Shown here one piece after another: positions 37,001 to 44,602 of a stretch of 64,000 bases of DNA. The stretch lies in contig NZ_AP019011.1 of the NCBI RefSeq assembly GCF_016110345.1, forward strand, positions 992,001 through 1,056,000, written 5' to 3'. The position numbers were made by a program, and so were the translations under genes. The notes under the pieces are model-generated. The model ran no database searches and was not told the origin of the DNA. It saw nothing but the letters and a program-made list of their open reading frames with translations. The stretch is from Fluviibacter phosphoraccumulans (lineage in GTDB: Bacteria > Pseudomonadota > Gammaproteobacteria > Burkholderiales > Rhodocyclaceae). Positions within the stretch are counted from its first letter, which is position 1, and every line of letters begins with the position of its first letter.

Positions 37001-37075
37001 ATTGGTAACCAAGACAAGAACAGAATACAGAGAGGTTTTTCAGAGCCCGCCACCAGAAAGACTTTTGGAGGCTTG

Positions 37076-37096
37076 AGCGTGCTGTGGGAGCACGCT
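37076..37096. promoter_or_regulatory. Perfect 8-bp inverted repeat at the iterons
   Basis: AGCGTGCT (37076-37083) and AGCACGCT (37089-37096) flank five bases. The right arm is the start of the first iteron, so one protein could bind both. Confidence 0.6.
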
Positions 37097-37140
37097 TTGT
37101 TGCTGGTACAGCACGCTTTGTTGCTGGTACAGCACGCTTT
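37089..37140. repeat. 21-bp iterons, two and a half copies
   Basis: Exact direct repeats at 37089-37109 and 37110-37130, each beginning AGCACGCTTT and ending CTGGTAC, and a partial third unit at 37131-37140. A 21-base period is two helical turns, typical of initiator or partition protein binding sites. They lie directly upstream of the RepL-like gene. Confidence 0.75.
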
Positions 37141-37158
37141 CGTGTGCCAGACGCACGC

Positions 37159-37359
37159 TCATTGCATCCACCATTCGCGAAGATCAATCAGTGATCGCTT
37201 GCCCATGCTGACCGTCTTAACTCTCCCCTCTCGCACCCAGACAGCCAGGACGTTCGGCGTGATGCCCACTAATGAGCAGAATCTCTGCCGATCCATGAAT
37301 GGAACTAAAGCGAGGCCGGGGTTGGCGGCAACGTTGATGTTTTGCTCTCTGTCGTTCAT
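37159..37359 (-). CDS. AlpA/Xis-like small helix-turn-helix protein
   Basis: A 66-residue protein from the ATG at 37359, chosen because AAGGGA lies about six bases upstream. Residues 20-64 read as a MerR-type winged helix (MDRQRFCSLVGITPNVLAVWVREG, then a basic wing and LREWW). Such small proteins in P4-type islands act as excisionases or activate integrase transcription. It is the gene nearest attR. Confidence 0.65.
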   Translation of the reverse strand: MNDREQNINVAANPGLALVPFMDRQRFCSLVGITPNVLAVWVREGRVKTVSMGKRSLIDLREWWMQ

Positions 37360-37585
37360 GTCAGTTCCCTTGGTTGTTGTTATCGACATAATCAAGATAC
37401 TGACCACTAAGCTGGAAAGCACTAAATAATTGCTATCTCAACAGCATCAAATTTCGTGATATAAGAAATGCAACAGAAACATGTATTCAAAAAAACGAAA
37501 AACACCGCGAAACAACCGTTGTGTTTTTACAACAGGCAGAACTATGTCAGTATTGAATCTGAAATAAAGCAACAGTGAAATCTGT

Positions 37586-37603
37586 TGGGGGCATTATCGG
37601 GGG
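37586..37603 (+). repeat. Right copy of the G-rich element-end repeat
   Basis: TGGGGGCATTATCGGGGG, one base different from the copy at 32799-32816 and in the same orientation. It lies 65 bases inside attR. Confidence 0.5.
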
Positions 37604-37667
37604 CATCGGAAAAGTACCTATTTCTGTAGCCGCCTACTCAAAAGGCTTTTGGCTTACTATTCGGACT

Positions 37668-37682
37668 CAGGTCGAGGAGCCA
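37668..37682 (+). repeat. attR: second copy of the tRNA-Asn 3' end
   Basis: CAGGTCGAGGAGCCA, identical to 32672-32686. The sequence before it does not form a tRNA, so it is the element-borne copy that marks the right boundary. Confidence 0.88.
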
Positions 37683-37688
37683 AAATTC

Positions 37689-37720
37689 AAAGCCCTAGCG
37701 TTTACCGCTGGGGCTTTTTT
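37689..37720 (+). terminator. Original tRNA-Asn terminator displaced by the element
   Basis: AAAGCCCTAGCG pairs with CGCTGGGGCTTT with one T-G mismatch, followed by a T-run. It lies seven bases after attR, the same place a tRNA terminator would occupy in an empty site. Confidence 0.75.
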
Positions 37721-37787
37721 CTTTTACGAATGGTTTGTTGCAGCGCGAGTAGACCTTAAGGTTTCCTTAAGGCATGATGCCAAACTC

Positions 37788-39200
37788 ATGCCTCAAGACT
37801 ACAGCGCCCTCATAATTAAGCCTCGCCGGATAAAAAACTGGTTGACGATGTGCGCCCTGCTTATTGCTGCAATGGCAGTGCATGCTGCTACGCCGCAGGC
37901 ACCTGTTGTGAGCATTGGCTATCTTGAGGCAGAAAATGTAGCGCTCAAACATAACGCCCAGATCCAGAATGCGCGCGCTGCGCTGGATGGCGCTCAGGCA
38001 GATCTAATCACGGCGGGTGCCAGACCAAATGCTGTGATGTCGGTAAACACCTCTGGTGTTGATAAAACACAGTACCAATATGGCACACGTTTGAATGCGC
38101 TGGATACGATTGTCAGAATCGATCAGCCTTTTGAACGCGGCAATAAACGGGATTTACGCATTGCAAAAGCAACCGACCTGGGTCAGGCCACTGTCTGGGA
38201 CATGCATGACACGATTCGCCAGGAACGCTTTCGTGTGGTGTCTGCATGGCTGGATTTGCGCGTTGCGGAACAGGCCTATCAGATTGCCGAAGCCAATCTG
38301 GCGCACGCCAACCAGGTACTGGACAAAGCCCGCCTCCGATTCAAATCTGGCGATCTCTCAGGTGCTGATCTGGGGCGCATCGAATCCGATCACGGTCGAT
38401 TGCTGGCAGAATCGCAAGCCGCCCAGCGTGACCGATCACGTGCAGCAGCCAATCTCTCGAATCTATTGGGCTCGGAAATGCAGCGCGAACGAATCGGCAC
38501 ACGGGGTGATTGGCCCGGTGTAATGACCCACCAGGACGCAGAGAAGCTGATTGGCTCATTGGGCGACAAACGGCCAGATGTTCAGGCTTCCCGCGCCCGT
38601 TTGGCCGCCGCCAAACAAAGCGTTGAGTTAGCCCGCGCACAACAGACCCGAGATTTTTCAGTCGGCCTGCAATATGAACGGAATAACCCGACCGTAATTA
38701 ATTCGGTGGGTGCCGGCATCGCCATACCGCTATTCACCGGTAACAATTTTGAAGGCGATATACGCAAAAGCATGGCGGAGATGACCCAGGCAGAAATTGC
38801 CATGCTGCAGACCGAACGTGCTGCACGTTCCGAATCCCTGCTCTACCTGCATGAACTGGATCAGGCAAATGCACGCTTGAAAAGCCTGCAGGATCAAACC
38901 TTGCAGTCAGCTCGCCGCATCGACAAAGCGGCCGATGTTGCCTATACCCGTGGTGCCATGAGCACCTTCGAATACCTCGATGCCAAACGTGCTTTGCGTC
39001 AGGCCGAATTTGAGGCGCTTGTGGCTCGCGCCGAGGCGGCCAAAGCAGCCAGTGCTATTCGTATTCTTGCAGCCGTTTCAGAGGCTGCCGTGGCCAACAA
39101 ACCAGCCCACTATGATTCCCCTGTCCAGTCTATGGCCCCAGCTAATCTGCCAGACAAAGATCTTCAATTGCCGGATTTACCCGGAGCACGCCAACAATGA
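37788..39200 (+). CDS. TolC-family outer-membrane factor of a metal-efflux RND system (CzcC-like)
   Basis: A protein of about 470 residues. The start at 37788 gives a signal peptide with basic residues (KPRRIKNW), a hydrophobic core and a VHAATP cleavage region. A later ATG at 37848 would lose the basic part. Two outer-membrane efflux repeats with long coiled helices follow, as in CzcC/CusC channels. It overlaps the adaptor gene by four bases and opens a three-gene operon. It would let metal ions leave across the outer membrane. No metal-specific residue pattern can be read in this subunit. Confidence 0.82.
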   Translation: MPQDYSALIIKPRRIKNWLTMCALLIAAMAVHAATPQAPVVSIGYLEAENVALKHNAQIQNARAALDGAQADLITAGARPNAVMSVNTSGVDKTQYQYGTRLNALDTIVRIDQPFERGNKRDLRIAKATDLGQATVWDMHDTIRQERFRVVSAWLDLRVAEQAYQIAEANLAHANQVLDKARLRFKSGDLSGADLGRIESDHGRLLAESQAAQRDRSRAAANLSNLLGSEMQRERIGTRGDWPGVMTHQDAEKLIGSLGDKRPDVQASRARLAAAKQSVELARAQQTRDFSVGLQYERNNPTVINSVGAGIAIPLFTGNNFEGDIRKSMAEMTQAEIAMLQTERAARSESLLYLHELDQANARLKSLQDQTLQSARRIDKAADVAYTRGAMSTFEYLDAKRALRQAEFEALVARAEAAKAASAIRILAAVSEAAVANKPAHYDSPVQSMAPANLPDKDLQLPDLPGARQQ

Positions 39201-40543
39201 CGCAGTCCCGCAATAAACTACAACGCGCCTGGCATTTATTGCTATCAGGCACGCTCGACTGGTTAAATTCAGAGGCAATTCGCGGTCGTCTTGAACGCGG
39301 CCTGGCACGTGTAAAAAATGATCCGGCTATTACCCGCACAAAGGCTTTCCTAGCAAACAACTTCCCACTGTGGATAAAGAAATACAAGGAGTCACGTCAG
39401 TTCAAAGATCAGGTCTGGTACACGGGTGGCTTTGCCATCTTCCTGGTGATTGTGCTGTGGCTATCGTTTGGCAGTGCCCCTGAAGTGCCCAATTTTCGTA
39501 TTAACCAGAACGAGATCAGCTTCAAAAAGGGGGCGCCTCAGCTTTCATTTATCCGCTCCGAACCGCTGGCCCTGTCTCCCCTGCCTACCGGTGCACCTGT
39601 TCCTGCACGCGTTGCGGTCGATGACACCCGTACTGCGCCGATCAGCGCCTCGCTCAATGGCCGCATTATTAAACAGCATGCGCAACTAGGTGATCAGGTT
39701 GAAGCGGGTGATGCGTTAGTCACTATCGACTCGCCTGATTATGGTACCGCGCTCACGGATTGGCAAAAGGCCGAGGCAGACGCTAAACGCAAGAGAGCCG
39801 CCTTTAGTCGTTCGAAGGAGCTGCTGGCTGGCGAAGCGATTGCTAAGCGAGATTATGAAGTTGCCGAAAGTGATTTCCGCATTGCTGATGCAGAAGCCCG
39901 ACGCGCCTACTTACGTATTACTAATCTGGTGCCTTACGGCAAACCAGATCCGGAAAGTGAGCGGCTAACATTACGCGCACCAATCCCCGGCGTGGTTGCA
40001 TCGGCCAACATCAATCCCGGCCGTGAAATCCGTTCGGATCAAAGCGATCCGCTATTCGTTATTACCGACCTGGGGCACTTGTGGGTTATCGTCGATGCGC
40101 CAGAACAGTCTGCCGGCAGTATCCACATTGGTGATGTGTTGCTAGTGGCTTTTGATAGTTTGCCCGGTCAGGTTTTTAAAGCCAATGTCACACGGGTATC
40201 ACCTGTTCTTGATTCCCAGATGCGTCGTGTCCAAATACGTGCTGAATTGGATAACGCAGATCTCAAGCTGCGGCCTGAAATGTATGGTCGAGCACAGCTA
40301 GCCGACCCGAACGCAACGATGGCGCTACGTGTTCCGCTATCAGCTTTGAGTACGGATGGCATCTACACCACGGTGTTTATAGAGGCTGAACCGGGTTTAT
40401 TCCGCCGTCAACGTGTGACTGTCGCCTTTCAGGATGGCCAATGGGCATGGATACAACCGGATGATGGCATCAAGGCAGACGACAAGGTTGTGACAACGGG
40501 CGCACTCCTTCTTGCCTCAGAGTTCACGCAGAGCGCCCGGTAA
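39197..40543 (+). CDS. Metal-efflux RND periplasmic adaptor (CzcB/CusB-like)
   Basis: A protein of 448 residues. A long basic cytoplasmic N-terminus (about 75 residues) precedes one transmembrane helix (GGFAIFLVIVLWLSF). Then come the lipoyl half-motifs (LNGRIIKQHAQLGDQVEAGDALVTID), a helical hairpin and barrel domains. It joins the inner-membrane pump to the channel. It overlaps both neighbours (ATGA and TAATG), so the operon is translationally coupled. No His-rich or Met-rich metal-binding tail is seen. Confidence 0.85.
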   Translation: MTQSRNKLQRAWHLLLSGTLDWLNSEAIRGRLERGLARVKNDPAITRTKAFLANNFPLWIKKYKESRQFKDQVWYTGGFAIFLVIVLWLSFGSAPEVPNFRINQNEISFKKGAPQLSFIRSEPLALSPLPTGAPVPARVAVDDTRTAPISASLNGRIIKQHAQLGDQVEAGDALVTIDSPDYGTALTDWQKAEADAKRKRAAFSRSKELLAGEAIAKRDYEVAESDFRIADAEARRAYLRITNLVPYGKPDPESERLTLRAPIPGVVASANINPGREIRSDQSDPLFVITDLGHLWVIVDAPEQSAGSIHIGDVLLVAFDSLPGQVFKANVTRVSPVLDSQMRRVQIRAELDNADLKLRPEMYGRAQLADPNATMALRVPLSALSTDGIYTTVFIEAEPGLFRRQRVTVAFQDGQWAWIQPDDGIKADDKVVTTGALLLASEFTQSAR

Positions 40544-43500
40544 TGTTGCGTCAGCTCGTTAATTTTGCGGTCAGCCAGCGGGCCTTCATTCTGCTGGCCT
40601 TTGCCATTATGGCGGTCGTTGGTTTGCGGGCTTTGAAAGACCTGCCGATTGAAGCTTTTCCTGATGTCCAGGATGTCCAGGTACAGGTAATTACCCAGGT
40701 TCCCGGCAAAGCCCCGGAAGAAGTTGAACGCAGCGTTACCCTGCCGATTGAACGTGAAATGAGTGGCGTACCCCGCGTTACCCAGCAACGTTCCGTATCC
40801 ATTACCGGCCTTTCAGTTGTAACCCTGATCTTTAGCGACGGGACCCAGGATCGATTTGCCCGTAGTCAGGTGCTGGAAAAGCTCCAGGGCGTCACCCTAC
40901 CCCCCGGCGTTACACCAACACTTGCGCCTTTAACGACTGCAGTTGGCGAAATATTTCGTTACATCATTGAAGCACCGGCCAATACCCCGCTTAACGAGAT
41001 CCGCGCCATTCAGGATTGGGTGGTCAGGCCAGCATTGCGCCGTGTGCCCGGTGTTGCTGATGTCACCAGCTTTGGCGGTACCGTTAAAGAAATCCAGGTC
41101 AATGCCAATCCGATACTCATGCGCCGCTATGGCGTGACCCTGAACCAGCTGTCCGATGCATTAAGCGCTAATAATGAGAGCACGGGCGGCGGCATTTTAC
41201 GTCGTGGCAACGAGGGCCTGGTGTTACGAAGCACTGGCCTGTACCGGAATATAGAAGACATCCAGAGCACAGTCATTCGCTCTCAAAATGGTCGCGCCAT
41301 CCTGGTTGGCGATGTTGCAGAAGTTGGCATCGGAAATCATCCGCCATCTGGCAGCGTCTCGGTCGCCCTACGGAGCAAAGACGGTGACGTCATTCAGAAA
41401 GAAGGCGTGGTCGAGGGCATCGTCATGATGACCAAGGCAGAAAATCCTGCCATTGTTATCGAAGATCTACGTGAAAAGATTGATTGGCTTAATAGTCAGG
41501 AGCACCTGCCACCGGGGGTGATGCTCAAACCTCTTTATGATCGTACCGAACTCATCAATCACACGGTGAACACGGTTACGCACAATCTGATCATCGGTGC
41601 GCTCTTGGTCATCGGCGTTCTGATCGTTTTTCTACGCAACTGGAAAGTCTCGCTCATCGTTGCCAGCCTGATCCCGCTGACCCTGCTCTTCGTGTTTATC
41701 ATGATGGATCTGTTCAAGGTCTCGGCCAACCTGATTTCCCTGGGTGCGGTTGACTTTGGCATCATCATTGATAGCGCGGTCGTTGTCGTTGAAGCGCTGA
41801 TGGTCAAGATGACTTTGCAGACGGGACCTGAATACGAACATCTGGGTCACAACCGACCGGTATGGCGTTTGAATGCACTAAAGAACACGGTTTCAACGTT
41901 GGCTTCGCCCATTCTGTACTCCAAGGCGATCATTATTCTGGCCTTTATTCCGATCTTTACCTTCCAGCGTGTTGAAGGAAAGATCTTCTCGCCGGTCGCC
42001 TTAACCCTATCGTGTGCACTGCTCGGTGCCATCCTGTTGACGTTAACTTATGTGCCGACGCTACTGGCCTACATGGCAGATAAAGGACCGTTACTGGAGC
42101 CACATCTGGAATGGATGGCACGCTTGCAGCATCGCTACCGGGAGAAGCTGGAAGAGATGCTTGCAACGCCACGTAAAGTGTATATACGTACTGGTGGGGC
42201 ACTTCTAGCATCTCTATGCCTGCTACCCGTTGTTGGCACTGAGTTTCTACCAAAGCTAGATGAAGGCAACATCTGGCTCACGATTATGATGCCCCCTTCT
42301 ACGCATCTGGAACAAACCCGTGAAGTCGAACGTTCCGTACGTGAATACATGATCAGTTATCCGGAAACACGGAAAGTTATCACTCACGTAGGACGTCCAG
42401 ACGAAGGTACCGACCCTAAAGGCCCCAACAACATTGAAGTGCTTGTCGATCTGGCCCCTAAAGATGATTGGCGCTTTTCAACGAAAGAAGAACTGGTACG
42501 GAATATGAGTGCCGGTCTTAATTCAATGCCTGGTGTCCCGACAAACTTTTCCCAGGTAATCCAGGACAACGTTGAAGAATCACTCTCGGGCGTTAAGGGC
42601 GAGATTGCTGTGAAGATTTTCGGGCCTGATCTGAATATTCTTCAGGAAAAGGCTAACCATGTGGCGGGTATTCTTGCCGGCATCAATGGTGCAATAGAGG
42701 TCGCGGCCATTCAGGTTGGCGGCCAGACAGAAGTCACCGTTATTCCAGATCGTCAGCGCATGGCGCGACTAGGCATTTCAATCGCAGACGTTAACCGCAC
42801 CTTTGAAACAGCCATGGGCGGTTTCGAAACAACCGGTTTTTTTGAAGGTGATCGCCGTTACGATGTTACGTTGCGCATGGGCGCAGACTATCGCGGATCT
42901 ATTAACGACATTGCGAATCTGGCTATCCAGATACCCGGTGTTGAAAACGGTTTCATACCCCTGGGCGAAATTGCCACGATTGAATTGAAACAAGGGGCAT
43001 CACGAATCGCTCGCGAGGCCGGTATGCGTGCGGTATCGATTAAAGCAAACCTCACAGGTCGAGACCAGGGTGGTTTCGTCAAGGAAGCGCAACGCAAAGT
43101 AAAACGTGATGTCACGTTGCCTCCGGGCTACACCATGACCTGGGGTGGACAGTTTGAAAACCAGCAACGCGCCATGGCACGGCTCAAGATTGTAGTACCT
43201 GCCAGCCTGTTGGCTATTTTTGGGCTCCTGTTCTGGATGTTCCGCTCTTACAAGATTGCCGCGGTAATTCTTGCAATTGCACCCACTACCCTGATCGGTG
43301 GCTTAATCGGCCTAGCACTGAGTGGTATGCATCTCTCGATTTCCGCAGCCGTTGGCTTTATTGCTGTATCGGGCATCGCCATTCAGAATGGCGTGATCAT
43401 GGTTGAAGAAATTGTGGAAATGCTACGCAACGGCAAACCCTTCCAGCAAGCCATCCGTGATGGTGCCGTGTTGCGTATGCGCCCGATTATCATGACGGCA

Positions 43501-43677
43501 CTCATGGCAGGTTTAGGGTTGTTACCGGCGGCGCTTTCACATGGCATCGGATCAGAAACACAACGTCCATTTGCCGTAGTGATTGTGGGCGGCATTATTT
43601 CCGCCACCATCTGTACCCTCTTCCTATTACCTGTGCTCTTTTCTAGGCTGATCAAGCAGGATAAACCCGCTAACTGA
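40543..43677 (+). CDS. czcA: Heavy-metal efflux RND pump, CzcA/CusA family
   Basis: An inner-membrane proton antiporter of 1044 residues that begins LRQLVNFAVSQRAFILLAFAI and shows FPDVQDVQVQV, typical for the heavy-metal branch. The TM4 motif is DFGIIIDSAVVVVEA. The DFG...D frame resembles pumps for divalent metals rather than the Cu/Ag type, but the usual DGAVV-VEN is altered to DSAVV-VEA. The substrate is therefore uncertain. Last gene of a coupled three-gene operon; convergent with the MaoC-like gene nine bases later. Confidence 0.85.
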   Translation: MLRQLVNFAVSQRAFILLAFAIMAVVGLRALKDLPIEAFPDVQDVQVQVITQVPGKAPEEVERSVTLPIEREMSGVPRVTQQRSVSITGLSVVTLIFSDGTQDRFARSQVLEKLQGVTLPPGVTPTLAPLTTAVGEIFRYIIEAPANTPLNEIRAIQDWVVRPALRRVPGVADVTSFGGTVKEIQVNANPILMRRYGVTLNQLSDALSANNESTGGGILRRGNEGLVLRSTGLYRNIEDIQSTVIRSQNGRAILVGDVAEVGIGNHPPSGSVSVALRSKDGDVIQKEGVVEGIVMMTKAENPAIVIEDLREKIDWLNSQEHLPPGVMLKPLYDRTELINHTVNTVTHNLIIGALLVIGVLIVFLRNWKVSLIVASLIPLTLLFVFIMMDLFKVSANLISLGAVDFGIIIDSAVVVVEALMVKMTLQTGPEYEHLGHNRPVWRLNALKNTVSTLASPILYSKAIIILAFIPIFTFQRVEGKIFSPVALTLSCALLGAILLTLTYVPTLLAYMADKGPLLEPHLEWMARLQHRYREKLEEMLATPRKVYIRTGGALLASLCLLPVVGTEFLPKLDEGNIWLTIMMPPSTHLEQTREVERSVREYMISYPETRKVITHVGRPDEGTDPKGPNNIEVLVDLAPKDDWRFSTKEELVRNMSAGLNSMPGVPTNFSQVIQDNVEESLSGVKGEIAVKIFGPDLNILQEKANHVAGILAGINGAIEVAAIQVGGQTEVTVIPDRQRMARLGISIADVNRTFETAMGGFETTGFFEGDRRYDVTLRMGADYRGSINDIANLAIQIPGVENGFIPLGEIATIELKQGASRIAREAGMRAVSIKANLTGRDQGGFVKEAQRKVKRDVTLPPGYTMTWGGQFENQQRAMARLKIVVPASLLAIFGLLFWMFRSYKIAAVILAIAPTTLIGGLIGLALSGMHLSISAAVGFIAVSGIAIQNGVIMVEEIVEMLRNGKPFQQAIRDGAVLRMRPIIMTALMAGLGLLPAALSHGIGSETQRPFAVVIVGGIISATICTLFLLPVLFSRLIKQDKPAN

Positions 43678-43686
43678 TCACCTCAA

Positions 43687-44142
43687 TCAGCCCAACGTAC
43701 TGCGGGATTTGATGAGCAGATTCAGATAGAAAGTCGCGACTTCTTCCTTGCGCTGATTGATCGACTTGAATTTCAGTTTAGCAACACCGCGGTCAGGCTT
43801 TGAGCGCGAAGGCGTGACGGATTCAACGATCACTTCGGTATGGAGTGTGTCACCTGGACGCACAGGCATCGTCCAGCGAACTTCATCAATACCGGGCGAA
43901 CCCATGCTTGATGTCTGGAAAATACCCAGCTGCATAAACAACCTGAAACTCAGCGCAATCACATGAAACCCACTGGCAATTAAACCGCCATAAATGGAAT
44001 CAGAAGCTGCCAGCGTATTCACATGAAAAGGCTGCGGGTCATAAGTCAGTGCAAAACCGATAATTTCACTTTCGGTGATCGTTACGCCCGGGCATATAAA
44101 CACATCGCCCATTTTCAGGTCTTCGAGGTAGCGGGAATTCAT
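43687..44142 (-). CDS. MaoC-like hot-dog fold dehydratase
   Basis: A protein of 151 residues with the MaoC/(R)-hydratase pattern: an N-terminal DLKMGDVF region, then FALTYDPQPFHVN with Asp and His of the hydratase dyad, and SGFHVIALSFRL. Family members hydrate enoyl-CoA or act on related thioesters. It stands alone between convergent czcA and a non-coding stretch, so the pathway is not indicated. Confidence 0.85.
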   Translation of the reverse strand: MNSRYLEDLKMGDVFICPGVTITESEIIGFALTYDPQPFHVNTLAASDSIYGGLIASGFHVIALSFRLFMQLGIFQTSSMGSPGIDEVRWTMPVRPGDTLHTEVIVESVTPSRSKPDRGVAKLKFKSINQRKEEVATFYLNLLIKSRSTLG

Positions 44143-44234
44143 AGTGTCTCCATTTTTTTAGAGACTAACGAAACTCCGGACAAAGCACAACCATCTATCA
44201 AATATGCCCTGTCAACAGAACCGGTAACAGAACC

Positions 44235-44372
44235 ATGGCCTGCCGAATCCGTCCCGAACCAGAATCACGCTGCGTCAAAATCTGCCGCTTGGATACAAAC
44301 AATCATTATTGGGTTGGGTGCTGGCGCACATCAGACCAGCATCCAAAGCAGTGGTATCTAAGGGTTGGATAG
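44235..44372 (+). pseudogene. Truncated DUF1289 paralogue
   Basis: A 45-codon frame starting MACRIRPEPES, closely matching the first 38 or so residues of the intact DUF1289 protein at 46043 (MACKIRPEPES). It keeps Cys3, Cys13, Cys17 and the VGCWRT motif. It has Trp in place of Cys26 and stops after a diverged tail instead of the family's helical end. It is either a decayed duplicate or a shortened variant. The two copies flank the TAXI gene. Confidence 0.65.
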
Positions 44373-44481
44373 TTTCCGATACAATGAAGCCATCTTGAGA
44401 AGACTGAGCCACGCCAGCCAAAAGAGTTGAAAGGTCTGGGGTCGTAGTTTGCTCAAGGCACCACACAATCAAGTGAAAAGT

Positions 44482-44504
44482 TTTAGGGGCACGTTTAGGG
44501 GCAC
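44482..44504 (+). repeat. Tandem TTTAGGGGCAC repeat
   Basis: Two exact 11-base units at 44482-44492 and 44494-44504, one base apart. Short G-rich direct repeats of this kind often lie next to P4-type integrase genes, as at the ends of the element above. No integrase is present here, so an old insertion scar is possible. Confidence 0.4.
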
Positions 44505-44602
44505 ACAAAAGCCAGAAACTGTCTATTTCGGCCACAGGGTTGACTTTGGCGTTGCTGAGGCTTTTTGCTGTTGGTCACCCTCCTCGCGCATCAAGGATTA
44601 CC

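Larger units (their letters stand above)
32672..37682. mobile_element. Integrated element of about 5.0 kb in tRNA-Asn
   Basis: The element is bounded by 15-bp direct repeats of the tRNA-Asn 3' end, so excision would give a circle of 4996 bases. In order it carries a P4-type integrase, small minus-strand ORFs, a hairpin-rich non-coding stretch, and two coupled replication- or mobilisation-like genes. Iterons and an AlpA/Xis-like gene follow. No resistance, toxin or recognisable defence gene is seen. The paired terminator downstream of attR looks like the tRNA's original one, showing the insertion direction. Whether it replicates, mobilises or parasitises a helper is unknown. Confidence 0.85.
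37360..37787. other. Right end of the element and junction with the chromosome
   Basis: No gene seen. The first 200 bases are AT-rich and probably hold the promoter of the Xis-like gene. The stretch contains the G-rich repeat at 37586, attR at 37668 and the displaced terminator at 37689. Confidence 0.6.
44143..44602. other. Intergenic region with a gene relic and a tandem repeat
   Basis: Apart from the truncated DUF1289 copy and the TTTAGGGGCAC repeat listed separately, no gene is supported. An 86-codon minus-strand frame (44275-44535) exists, but its composition is set by the relic and the repeats. Confidence 0.6.

Noticed and set aside
44275..44535. 86-codon minus-strand frame near the tandem repeat
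   Set aside because: Opposes the DUF1289 relic and includes the direct repeat; protein sequence not recognisable.
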